Shown here piece by piece: positions 1 through 7,500 of a stretch of DNA of 64,000 bases. The notes beneath the pieces were generated by a model. The model was not told the origin of the DNA. It worked only from the letters and a program-made list of their open reading frames with translations, and did no database searches. Positions within the stretch are counted from its first letter, which is position 1, and each line of letters starts with the position of its first letter. The position numbers and the translations under genes are program-made. Source of the DNA: Bacteroidia bacterium (GTDB taxonomy: Bacteria; Bacteroidota; Bacteroidia; Cytophagales; Cyclobacteriaceae); the NCBI GenBank assembly GCA_030426345.1, contig JAUHYU010000005.1, positions 34,421-98,420 of the forward strand. Reading direction: 5' to 3'.

Positions 1-299
1 AGATATTGATCAGAAGTCCCACCGGAAAGGATGGCGATTTCATCTTCCACAACTTCCTTGGGAAATTCGCCAACCAACAAAATTTTTGAGGTCTGATCAT
101 AAAATGAGGGTGAAAATTCTGAAGTCAACACTTCTGCTTTTTTCTTTTGCAGTCTGGTGACTAGAGCACTTTTATGATTTTTTTGAAAATCCTGAATGAT
201 GCCTCGTAACTGATCGATGGTTTTGGACGCGCCAAAGACAACTTCCTGAAATCCGATACGCTCTTCGCGTTGGTAGTCAATCCTAAAATTCTTGCTCAC
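1..299 (-). CDS. larB: LarB, nickel-pincer cofactor synthesis carboxylase/hydrolase (N-terminal part, cut by window edge)
   Basis: About 99 N-terminal residues are visible; the gene continues past base 1. LarB carboxylates nicotinic acid adenine dinucleotide and hydrolyses its phosphoanhydride to start the pincer cofactor of lactate racemase and related enzymes. The N-terminus shows the family block with REERIGFQEVVFG, and the visible part ends in the conserved GGTSD turn of the AIR-carboxylase-like (PurE-type) domain. The start is GTG at 299-297 and overlaps the TGA stop of larE in the string GTGA, which implies translational coupling. larC and a LarA-type enzyme would be expected further left but cannot be seen. 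The identification rests on these motifs and on the larE neighbour. Confidence 0.85.
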   Translation of the reverse strand, partial: MSKNFRIDYQREERIGFQEVVFGASKTIDQLRGIIQDFQKNHKSALVTRLQKKKAEVLTSEFSPSFYDQTSKILLVGEFPKEVVEDEIAILSGGTSDQY

Positions 300-1117
300 G
301 CTATCGCTCTGTTTAATTTTCCCGATACCAAACCTTCATCATCCAATTCGCAGTTTTCAAATCCTATTTCTTTCAAATTTTCCCTGATGGATTTTTCATG
401 GGTTTTCAATGCTTTTAACTGCTCTTTTGGCACTTCGATCTTAGCAACCTCCCCGAAGTGACGCACCCGAACCTCCTCAAAACCAAGGGAATTCAGCATA
501 TTCTCAGCTTCTTCTATTTGTCGCAATTTTTCTACAGTCACTTCCTGTCCATAGGGAATTCTGCTGCTCAGACATGGGCTGGCAGGCTTGTCCCACGTAG
601 GCAAATCGAAATACAGCGCCATTTCCCTAATGTCCTTTTTGGTAAACTTGCAATCGGCTAAAGGCTTCAAAACTCTAAATTCCTTCGCAGCTTTGATACC
701 TGGACGGTAGTCGCCAAGGTCATCGAAATTCTGACCGTTCAAGATGTCCGTTCCGGGATATTTATCTGCAATCAGTTTCAATTCGTCATACAAAGTGAAT
801 TTACAGAAATAGCACCTGTTGATGGGATTGGAAGCATAATTGGGGTTTTCCAGTTCATGGGTTTGCACCATCTCCAAGTTGATATCCAACTGTTCACAAA
901 ATGCTTTTCCTATTTCCAGGTCCTTTCTTTTCAAGCTCGGTGAATCTGCGATTACCGCCAAGGCGTTTTCTTTACCCAAATATTTTCTGGCTAGAAAAGC
1001 AACCAAACACGAATCTACCCCACCGGAAAAAGCCACGATCACCTTTGTGCAGTTGGTCTGAAACCAATCTTCTACCTGTTGTATTTTGACTTTTATTTGA
1101 TCTGTTTCCACTTTCAT
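296..1117 (-). CDS. larE: LarE, ATP-dependent sulfur transferase for the nickel-pincer cofactor
   Basis: 273 residues from the ATG at 1117; an in-frame TTG at 1135 would add six residues. LarE adenylates the carboxylate of the LarB product and installs sulfur. The PP-loop SGGVDS lies at residues 31-36. A CxxC (RCYFC, about 102-105) follows. The cysteine in PCLSSR, about residue 182, sits where the sacrificial sulfur-donating cysteine of Lactobacillus LarE lies, so the single-cysteine mechanism is possible; a cluster-bound version is not excluded. The order larE then larB, with a 4-base overlap, supports a lar operon. A promoter-like TTTG-N21-TATATTTA lies upstream. Confidence 0.85.
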   Translation of the reverse strand: MKVETDQIKVKIQQVEDWFQTNCTKVIVAFSGGVDSCLVAFLARKYLGKENALAVIADSPSLKRKDLEIGKAFCEQLDINLEMVQTHELENPNYASNPINRCYFCKFTLYDELKLIADKYPGTDILNGQNFDDLGDYRPGIKAAKEFRVLKPLADCKFTKKDIREMALYFDLPTWDKPASPCLSSRIPYGQEVTVEKLRQIEEAENMLNSLGFEEVRVRHFGEVAKIEVPKEQLKALKTHEKSIRENLKEIGFENCELDDEGLVSGKLNRAIA

Positions 1118-1183
1118 TTCTATGCTACATTTCAATGATGGATAATAGATTAATCAATAAATACCCCTCATTGTTTGAGAAGC

Positions 1184-1216
1184 TAAATATATCTATTATT
1201 TAAATGATGCGCCAAA
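1184..1216 (-). promoter_or_regulatory. Candidate Bacteroidota promoter for larE-larB
   Basis: On the minus strand the -33 box TTTG (1213-1216) is followed after 21 bases by TATATTTA (1184-1191), seven of eight positions of the TAnnTTTG -7 consensus. It lies about 70 bases before the larE ATG. This is a match by eye only. Confidence 0.35.
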
Positions 1217-1369
1217 GTTAAGATTGAAATCATAACGAATATTCATCTAACCCATTTCAAAAAAACAAATTGATGTGCCCTTCTGAACGAATAGACCAAA
1301 TAAATTGGAAAGTATGAATTATTATGCCTTTTTTTGTGATTCACTGAAACAACAAATAATCAATAGTTT

Positions 1370-2752
1370 ATGGCGGCGGACAGAAGCAAATTCTCGAATA
1401 AGTTTGGGTTCATCGCGGCAGCGGCCGGCAGCGCAGTAGGCCTTGGCAATATCTGGAAATTTCCATTTGAGGTTGGAAATGGAGGTGGTTCTGCTTTTCT
1501 GATCGTTTATCTCGTATTCTGCTTTGTGTTGTGCTATCCCATTCTTGTTACAGAAATCGCCATAGGGCGAAAATCTCAAAAAAGTGCCGCTATGGCATTC
1601 AAGCCTTTGGGTCACCCGAGGTGGTCTATCGTTGGGATTCTGGGTGTTTTTTGTGGTGTGCTTATTCTTTCCTTTTATAATATAGTGGCAGGCTGGGTGC
1701 TTGGATATTTTGTGGAAATGCTGTTGGGAAATTTTGACATAGGTAAAAACTTTGGCACCTATATTCAGGACATTGCCGAAGTTGGCGGGTATACCATCGC
1801 ATTTTTGATTGCGACAACTTATATCGTTTCCATGGGTGTCACAAAAGGTATCGAAAAGGCAAGCAAGCTCCTTATGCCTGTGCTTTTGGCCATAATCATT
1901 ATACTTACCATTTATGCTTTTACATTGGACGGGGCATCAGAAGGTATTCATTTTTACCTTGTTCCTGATTTTTCGAAGCTCAACCTCAATGTGATCTATC
2001 GGGCATTGGGACAATCCTTCTTTTCGTTATCCCTTGGTCTTGGTGCCATGATGACTTATGGCAGCTACTTGAGCAGCAAAGAAAATATAGCTTCAGCAGG
2101 AGTGTACATCACTTTGGCAGATGTGGGTATCGCATTTTTGGCAGGATTGATGATTTTTCCATTTGTATTCTCTCAGGGCCTCACTCCCGAAGGTGGCGCA
2201 GGATTGATTTTCATTACGATGCCTGGAATTTTTGAAACAATGGGGCCTACACTTGGTGTTGTCATTGGCTCGCTATTTTTCTTACTCTTAGCTTTTGCGG
2301 CACTGACATCGACCATCTCCCTGATGGAATTACCGGTTGCCTACATGGTGGACAAACATAAAATCAAACGAAAAAAAGCAGTTTGGTATTCTGCTGGCAT
2401 TATATTCCTTCTTGGCATTCCATCCATGCTGGGCAATGGATATTCGGAATACTTCACGAGCTTCATCACCTATGTTGGCGCAGAAAAGCCTGTAAACTTT
2501 ATGGATTTCGTGACGGATGTTGCGTCTAATACACTATTGCCGTTTGGTGGATTGATGGTGAGCATTTTTGCTATCTATGCCTGGAAGAGACAAAAATTAT
2601 TTAAAGAGCTCTCTGTTGGCAACCCAAATTTTACAAAAACCTTCCTTTCCCGATATATCGCATTTTCATTAAAATATATCTGTCCTCCAATCCTGGGAAT
2701 AATCTTTATCATCACGGTTTTAGAGATATTTTTTGGCGTGAAAATTTTGTGA
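1370..2752 (+). CDS. Neurotransmitter:sodium symporter (NSS/SNF) family transporter
   Basis: 460 residues, ATG start. The N-terminus carries the TM1 signature of the LeuT fold, with GSAVGLGNIWKFPF followed by a glycine-rich stretch (GNGGGSAF); this unwound helix binds sodium and substrate. About 11 hydrophobic segments follow, the shorter layout typical of bacterial members such as MhsT. The protein should import an amino acid or similar solute with Na+. The substrate cannot be read from the sequence. It is divergent from larE and stands alone. No clear promoter or terminator was found. Confidence 0.88.
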   Translation: MAADRSKFSNKFGFIAAAAGSAVGLGNIWKFPFEVGNGGGSAFLIVYLVFCFVLCYPILVTEIAIGRKSQKSAAMAFKPLGHPRWSIVGILGVFCGVLILSFYNIVAGWVLGYFVEMLLGNFDIGKNFGTYIQDIAEVGGYTIAFLIATTYIVSMGVTKGIEKASKLLMPVLLAIIIILTIYAFTLDGASEGIHFYLVPDFSKLNLNVIYRALGQSFFSLSLGLGAMMTYGSYLSSKENIASAGVYITLADVGIAFLAGLMIFPFVFSQGLTPEGGAGLIFITMPGIFETMGPTLGVVIGSLFFLLLAFAALTSTISLMELPVAYMVDKHKIKRKKAVWYSAGIIFLLGIPSMLGNGYSEYFTSFITYVGAEKPVNFMDFVTDVASNTLLPFGGLMVSIFAIYAWKRQKLFKELSVGNPNFTKTFLSRYIAFSLKYICPPILGIIFIITVLEIFFGVKIL

Positions 2753-2852
2753 TTCATTTCTTGCTATAATTCTATCCTGCGCTGTAAGTCGGTGAGGCTG
2801 TTTTTTGCAATTAATTTTTTATAAATTTATACAGCCCCAAAAATCACCCACC

Positions 2853-3758
2853 ATGAAAACATCAAGACGTAACTTTATTCAAAAATCCATACTGACCACC
2901 GTAGGTTTATCCATGGCCCAACGGACACTTTTCGCAAGTATTTTGACCGATGAGCTGCCCTACAAAATGTCTCTAATTAGAAACAATATTGGCTTCTTTA
3001 CAGAAAAAGGTGGAACTATCGGATGGATGATCTCAAAGAACGGAATAGTCGTGGTAGATACCCAGTTTCCCGAACAGTCCGAGCATTTGATAGCGGAAAT
3101 CCAAAAACAATCGGATCGCAAGATTGATCTTTTAATCAATACTCACCATCATGGCGACCACTCCTCCGGGAATATCGCTTACAAAGGACGGACAAATGTC
3201 CTCGTAGCTCATGAAAACTCAAAGAAAAACCAAATGCGCGTGGCCAAGGAACGCGGCCAAGAAGACAAACAGCTATATCCTGACACCACATTTGACAATT
3301 CTTGGAGCAAAAAAATAGATGGTGAAACCATCACCCTTAGTTACTTTGGCCCAGCACATACTGATGGAGATGCTGTCATACATTTCGAAAATGCTAATAT
3401 CGCCCACATGGGTGACCTCATGTTCAATCGACGGTTTCCTTTTATTGATAAATCAGCCGGTGCATCCGTAAAAAACTGGATTGAGGTTTTGGCAAGTGCC
3501 CAAAAAGCGTATAGTAAAGACACCATATTTATCTTTGGCCACTCCGATAATGGGTTCGACGTTATTGGCAATATGGAAGATATCAAAGCCTTCCAAAACT
3601 ATTTGTATAGGTTGTTGGATACCGTTCAGGCTGAAATAAAAGCAGGCAAAAGCGAGGAAGAAATCATGGAAATCCAAAGCATTAAAGGTGCTGATGAGTG
3701 GAAAGGGGATGGCATAAAACGAAGCCTCTCTGCTACTTATCAAGAGCTGGCATCTTGA
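2853..3758 (+). CDS. Exported MBL-fold metallo-hydrolase with Tat signal
   Basis: 301 residues from the ATG at 2853; an upstream alternative start at 2805 would put extra residues before the signal and is unlikely. The N-terminus SRRNFIQK plus a hydrophobic run looks like a twin-arginine export signal. The zinc-binding HxHxDH motif is seen as THHHGDH (H98, H100, D102, H103), with further ligands probable in GPAHTDGD and in MGDLMF. This is the layout of secreted class B-like or cyclase-type MBL enzymes; the substrate is unknown. Its 3' end overlaps the convergent K+ channel gene by 19 bases. Confidence 0.8.
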   Translation: MKTSRRNFIQKSILTTVGLSMAQRTLFASILTDELPYKMSLIRNNIGFFTEKGGTIGWMISKNGIVVVDTQFPEQSEHLIAEIQKQSDRKIDLLINTHHHGDHSSGNIAYKGRTNVLVAHENSKKNQMRVAKERGQEDKQLYPDTTFDNSWSKKIDGETITLSYFGPAHTDGDAVIHFENANIAHMGDLMFNRRFPFIDKSAGASVKNWIEVLASAQKAYSKDTIFIFGHSDNGFDVIGNMEDIKAFQNYLYRLLDTVQAEIKAGKSEEEIMEIQSIKGADEWKGDGIKRSLSATYQELAS

Positions 3759-4420
3759 GCTGATCTGTGGCTCAAATATTTCCCAACCAATATGGCCATT
3801 ACTATAGTCAAATAAAACTGTCCTGTGAGCGCCTCCAAAACTGCTATTTTTTGTCCCAAAACGGAGGTAGGGACGAAATCCCCATATCCGATAGTGGTAA
3901 GTGTGACAAAACTGAAATAGAACATGTCTTCAATTCCTGATCTATGCGATAAATCCACATTGGTGGTATCAGGATATGTGATATCCATCAAGGCAAAAAC
4001 TAAAAAAGCCATTACCCCTATCATAAAATATCCAGCAAATGCTCCAATGATCACGGAAGGTGTTATTTTTTTAGAATTCAATAAATCCTTAAAAAGGGAA
4101 AAGCTTATGACTGAAAAATATGCAGATAAACTTATGTAAGCTACACGGGCCAAATCATTAGATTCATTATTGCTATTCCAAATAAAAATAAAAACCACCA
4201 AGACGAAAACCATCACATATACCACATAGCTTCTTTCAGTTGTCGTTTGAATTATAGCTATACTGGAAATAATTAGGATCGTAATTAAAATGGGAAATGG
4301 CACTGAAACGAAAAATATTTTTTCCACAACCTCCGGAAGAATAAAAAATGTGAGCAACCCTACCAGAAATATTGGATGTCTATTATCTCGTAACCAGTTT
4401 TTAACTATATGATTTTGCAT
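3740..4420 (-). CDS. Two-pore-helix type potassium channel (Ion_trans_2)
   Basis: 226 residues. Several hydrophobic helices occupy the N-terminal two thirds, and the C-terminal pair encloses the pore loop TTIGYGD (GYGD at about 178-181), the K+ selectivity filter. No RCK/TrkA-N regulatory domain follows; the protein ends 45 residues after the filter, so it is a short channel without a cytoplasmic gate. It is convergent with, and overlaps by 19 bases, the MBL gene, so the two mRNAs share complementary tails. Confidence 0.82.
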   Translation of the reverse strand: MQNHIVKNWLRDNRHPIFLVGLLTFFILPEVVEKIFFVSVPFPILITILIISSIAIIQTTTERSYVVYVMVFVLVVFIFIWNSNNESNDLARVAYISLSAYFSVISFSLFKDLLNSKKITPSVIIGAFAGYFMIGVMAFLVFALMDITYPDTTNVDLSHRSGIEDMFYFSFVTLTTIGYGDFVPTSVLGQKIAVLEALTGQFYLTIVMAILVGKYLSHRSAQDASS

Positions 4421-4484
4421 CGATTAAAGATAATTAGAAACATATTCTTTCAAATACTATTTGGAAGTAAAACACATTTCCATG

Positions 4485-6746
4485 TTAAAACCAAAACCCC
4501 ATGTTCAAATTCGTCCTAAGTTTTGGTTCCTTTGTATCCTTTGCCATTGAAAAGGATATTGGGCCAAATGGGCTATTGTACCCAAAAGATATCCCGTAGC
4601 CAAGCCTCCGTCGTTCTCCACCGAGATAATCATCTAAGGTAATATCATAAAAAAGCTCCATGGGATATTGCACATCTACGTAGTTGGCCATCGCACTCAC
4701 AAACAGGTTATCCACCACTTCATATTGCAGCACCAGTTTCGATAGAAAATAATTTGGGGTGATATATTGTTTGTCAGATGCCCCCCAAAACTCTGTGGTA
4801 TTAACAAACCGCGGATTAAATCCCCCAACAAAAGAATAATCAGTAATGTTACTTTTAATGTCTCCCAATGTGGAAAGGACCATTTCGTTTTTAGCCCTGA
4901 TCGAAAGCTTTCTATTCACCCTGAAAATATAAGTAAAGGAGGCCTCAAGAGTTACAAAAGGGTCAATATCTTCATTGATTGTAAGTTTTCGGGTGGATAC
5001 GGTATCGGAAATTATTTGAACAGTTTTGTTTTTGACATTCAAAACACTCTTGGCAGAAGCATGGAAATCCATGCCTTTTCTTGGGTAAAATGGCCGATCA
5101 AAGCTGTTGTACTTTGCAAAGAATACTACGCCAATATCTCTATTTTTTATTTTCTTAACCTCTCTAGTCAACTCACCTACGACCGGGGTAAGTTCGGTAA
5201 ATTCCAGTTGTACTGTACCTCCAAAAGTGAAATTCTGAAAATAGGTGGATTGAATGGTTAGGTATGGATTAAAATAGTCGGCATCAAACGTAGAAAGTTC
5301 AATATCACCTTCAAAATAGGGAAGGTCATTATTGCTAAAATCAAACCCGAGAGCAATCCCAGCATCTTGTCTTGGCCCAATATATTTTAGATAGCTCAGG
5401 TTTAACCTGGCACTTTTAGAAAAATCAAACTCCAGCAATGTGCGGGATTGGGGCATAAACAAATTTCGATATGTGATGCTGGCATTTATCCCCACATCAT
5501 TTTCCGAGTCATAATGTGCAGCTATCTTTAACTTGCCATCCGAGGCTTCTTTCACTTTTATTTTTAATTCATACTTTGGGCCTTCGCGCACGATTTCGTA
5601 GGTGGCTTTTTTAAAATATTGGGTGCCGATTAGATTAGAAATTCTATTCTCAATTTCATCTAAAGTAAGAACTGTGCCTTCCTTTATCTTCATTTTTTGC
5701 TTGATCAGATCAGATGAAAACTTTTCATTTCCTTCGATCACTATTTCTGAAATTAAGTACGCTTCCTTTTGAGGCAAGGCATGTACTTCAGGCAGAGGTC
5801 CAATTTTTCTAAGAGAATCCGCCAAAGTCCTGAAAGTGGCTGCATATTGTTGCCCCGCTTCGTCTCCTTTTTCTAAAATTTGTTTGCCCTGCTTAAAACT
5901 GATGGTTTGATATCCTTCCAAATCTGGCTCTATGTAAATATCCACCAGCTTTTTTTGCTTTCTAGAATCAAGGGCACTTGTCACAAGAGCAGATTGACTT
6001 AAAAGAGAAATGAGGCTATTGAGTTCATCTTTGGGGTTTAGATCACTACTTACAAATACACCGATCACGATATCAGCGCCCATTGCTTTTATTTCATCAA
6101 CCGGAAAGTTGCGTACCAATCCTCCATCCACAAGCAATCGCCCATCTAATTCTACAGGTGTAAAAAAGGTCGGGATAGCCATACTGGCCCTGATAGCTTC
6201 CGGTAGTGAACCATGATTCAGCACCATGGGTTCGCCGGTAGCAATGTCTGTTGCCACGCACGCAAAAGGTATGGGCAATTCATTAAAATCTTCAATGTCA
6301 TGTACAGATCTGGTAAGCCGAGATAAAAGTTCAGAAAGCTTTTGTCCATCGATCAAGCCTCTTGGCAATCCTACTTTGGTTCCATAAATTGGCAATTCAA
6401 CCATGTATCTACCATAGTATTCCTTTTCTTCATAGGCTACTTCATTGAGCGGGATTTTATTGCTCAATATTGACTCCCAATCTATACTCAAAGCTATTTC
6501 CTCGATCTCATCGGCCGTGTATCCAATAGCATACAACCCTCCCACAATACCGCCCATGCTCGTTCCTGTGACATAATCCGGAGTAAGCCCTGCCTCTTCC
6601 AACGCCCGGATTATGCCGATGTGTGCCAACCCCTTAGCCCCACCTCCACTTAAAACCAAGCCAACCTTAGGCCTTTTCCCATCCTGAGCAAAGACAGATT
6701 GGATTGTATAGAAAATCAACAGAAAAAATAATGGATATTTTGTCAT
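4485..6746 (-). CDS. Patatin-like phospholipase fused to an Omp85 (POTRA plus barrel) domain
   Basis: 753 residues. A signal peptide (about 1-20, ending SVFA) is followed by a patatin/RssA domain: oxyanion loop GGGAKG (34-39), nucleophile GTSMGG (S63) and catalytic DGG (207-209). After about residue 330 there is a POTRA-like segment (ISEIVIEGNEKFSSDLIKQKM) and then a C-terminal region of alternating beta strands ending in phenylalanine (GFWF), as in BamA/FhaC barrels. This is the architecture of type Vd patatin-translocator proteins (PlpD, FplA), common in Bacteroidota. Predicted role: a lipase displayed or exported at the outer membrane. The gene stands alone. Confidence 0.88.
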   Translation of the reverse strand: MTKYPLFFLLIFYTIQSVFAQDGKRPKVGLVLSGGGAKGLAHIGIIRALEEAGLTPDYVTGTSMGGIVGGLYAIGYTADEIEEIALSIDWESILSNKIPLNEVAYEEKEYYGRYMVELPIYGTKVGLPRGLIDGQKLSELLSRLTRSVHDIEDFNELPIPFACVATDIATGEPMVLNHGSLPEAIRASMAIPTFFTPVELDGRLLVDGGLVRNFPVDEIKAMGADIVIGVFVSSDLNPKDELNSLISLLSQSALVTSALDSRKQKKLVDIYIEPDLEGYQTISFKQGKQILEKGDEAGQQYAATFRTLADSLRKIGPLPEVHALPQKEAYLISEIVIEGNEKFSSDLIKQKMKIKEGTVLTLDEIENRISNLIGTQYFKKATYEIVREGPKYELKIKVKEASDGKLKIAAHYDSENDVGINASITYRNLFMPQSRTLLEFDFSKSARLNLSYLKYIGPRQDAGIALGFDFSNNDLPYFEGDIELSTFDADYFNPYLTIQSTYFQNFTFGGTVQLEFTELTPVVGELTREVKKIKNRDIGVVFFAKYNSFDRPFYPRKGMDFHASAKSVLNVKNKTVQIISDTVSTRKLTINEDIDPFVTLEASFTYIFRVNRKLSIRAKNEMVLSTLGDIKSNITDYSFVGGFNPRFVNTTEFWGASDKQYITPNYFLSKLVLQYEVVDNLFVSAMANYVDVQYPMELFYDITLDDYLGGERRRLGYGISFGYNSPFGPISFSMAKDTKEPKLRTNLNMGFWF

Positions 6747-6912
6747 CTGATCGTTGCAAAAAAAATCTTGATGTAAAGATAAATGACTAACCTACAGAAC
6801 AAAAATTAATTATATAGATGGTAAAATACCTTTCACCATCTCACAGAGATAAATTGGAAACACACCGAAAATGTTTTCAAAAGCCATTAAATTTCCATGA
6901 AAATTTCTTTTA

Positions 6913-7380
6913 GTGGCTGAAGAATACGATAGCAAAACCATTAAAGTGCCAAAATTTGAAGAATCTGCAGGCTTTTATACCACCAAGCAGAGGAGTAAAA
7001 TTATGTCTAAAATCAGGGCAAAAAACACAAAACCCGAATTGGCATTTCGCAAAGCGCTCTATGCACATAATGTAAGATATCGGGTACACTGTAAGAAGCT
7101 ACCCGGCAAACCGGACATTTCTAACTTGGCCAAGAAATTTGTGGTTTTTATTGACGGGGAGTTTTGGCACGGACATAACTGGAATGAGAAGAAAACCAAG
7201 ATAAAATCCAATCGGGGGTTTTGGATACCGAAGATCGAACGCAATATGCAGCGCGACCGAGAAGTCAATGAACGATTAAAAGTCATGGGTTTTAGGGTCT
7301 TTCGGTTTTGGGAAAGCGAACTGAAAAAAGACCTTGAAGGGTGTGTGCAAAAGGTAAATGAATATATTATCTCTTTATGA
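6913..7380 (+). CDS. vsr: Very short patch repair endonuclease (Vsr)
   Basis: 155 residues with a GTG start at 6913; an internal ATG at 7002 would remove part of the conserved N-terminus. Vsr nicks next to T:G mismatches made by deamination of 5-methylcytosine. Family features are visible: RSKIMSKIRAKNTKPELAFR near the N-terminus, the PGKPD motif holding a catalytic aspartate, FIDGEFWHGH, which supplies the zinc and catalytic histidines, and the C-terminal VFRFWESEL. Vsr is normally encoded next to a DNA cytosine methyltransferase, but none is present in this window. A near-palindromic AAATTT-CCATG-AAAATTT element precedes the start. Confidence 0.88.
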   Translation: MAEEYDSKTIKVPKFEESAGFYTTKQRSKIMSKIRAKNTKPELAFRKALYAHNVRYRVHCKKLPGKPDISNLAKKFVVFIDGEFWHGHNWNEKKTKIKSNRGFWIPKIERNMQRDREVNERLKVMGFRVFRFWESELKKDLEGCVQKVNEYIISL

Positions 7381-7422
7381 ACCAAACGCAGATTGGTCTG
7401 GCAGTGCGACAGGCGAGAATAA

Positions 7423-7460
7423 AAAAAGCCTTCAAAATCCATGGATTTTGAAGGCTTTTT
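7423..7460. terminator. Perfect 38-bp palindrome centred on ATCCATGGAT; bidirectional terminator
   Basis: The left arm AAAAAGCCTTCAAAATCCA (7423-7441) is the exact reverse complement of the right arm (7442-7460). It lies between the convergent vsr and peptidase genes, with A/T runs on both sides of the GC-bearing stem, so it suits intrinsic termination in both directions. It is one member of the window-wide ATCCATGGAT family. Confidence 0.8.
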
Positions 7461-7500
7461 GGCACTTGCAGAACTAAGCAATCCTCAATACTTAACGAAA

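Noticed and set aside
4767..5261. 164-residue plus-strand frame inside the patatin-Omp85 gene
   Set aside because: Antisense shadow of the barrel part; no start context and no recognisable protein.
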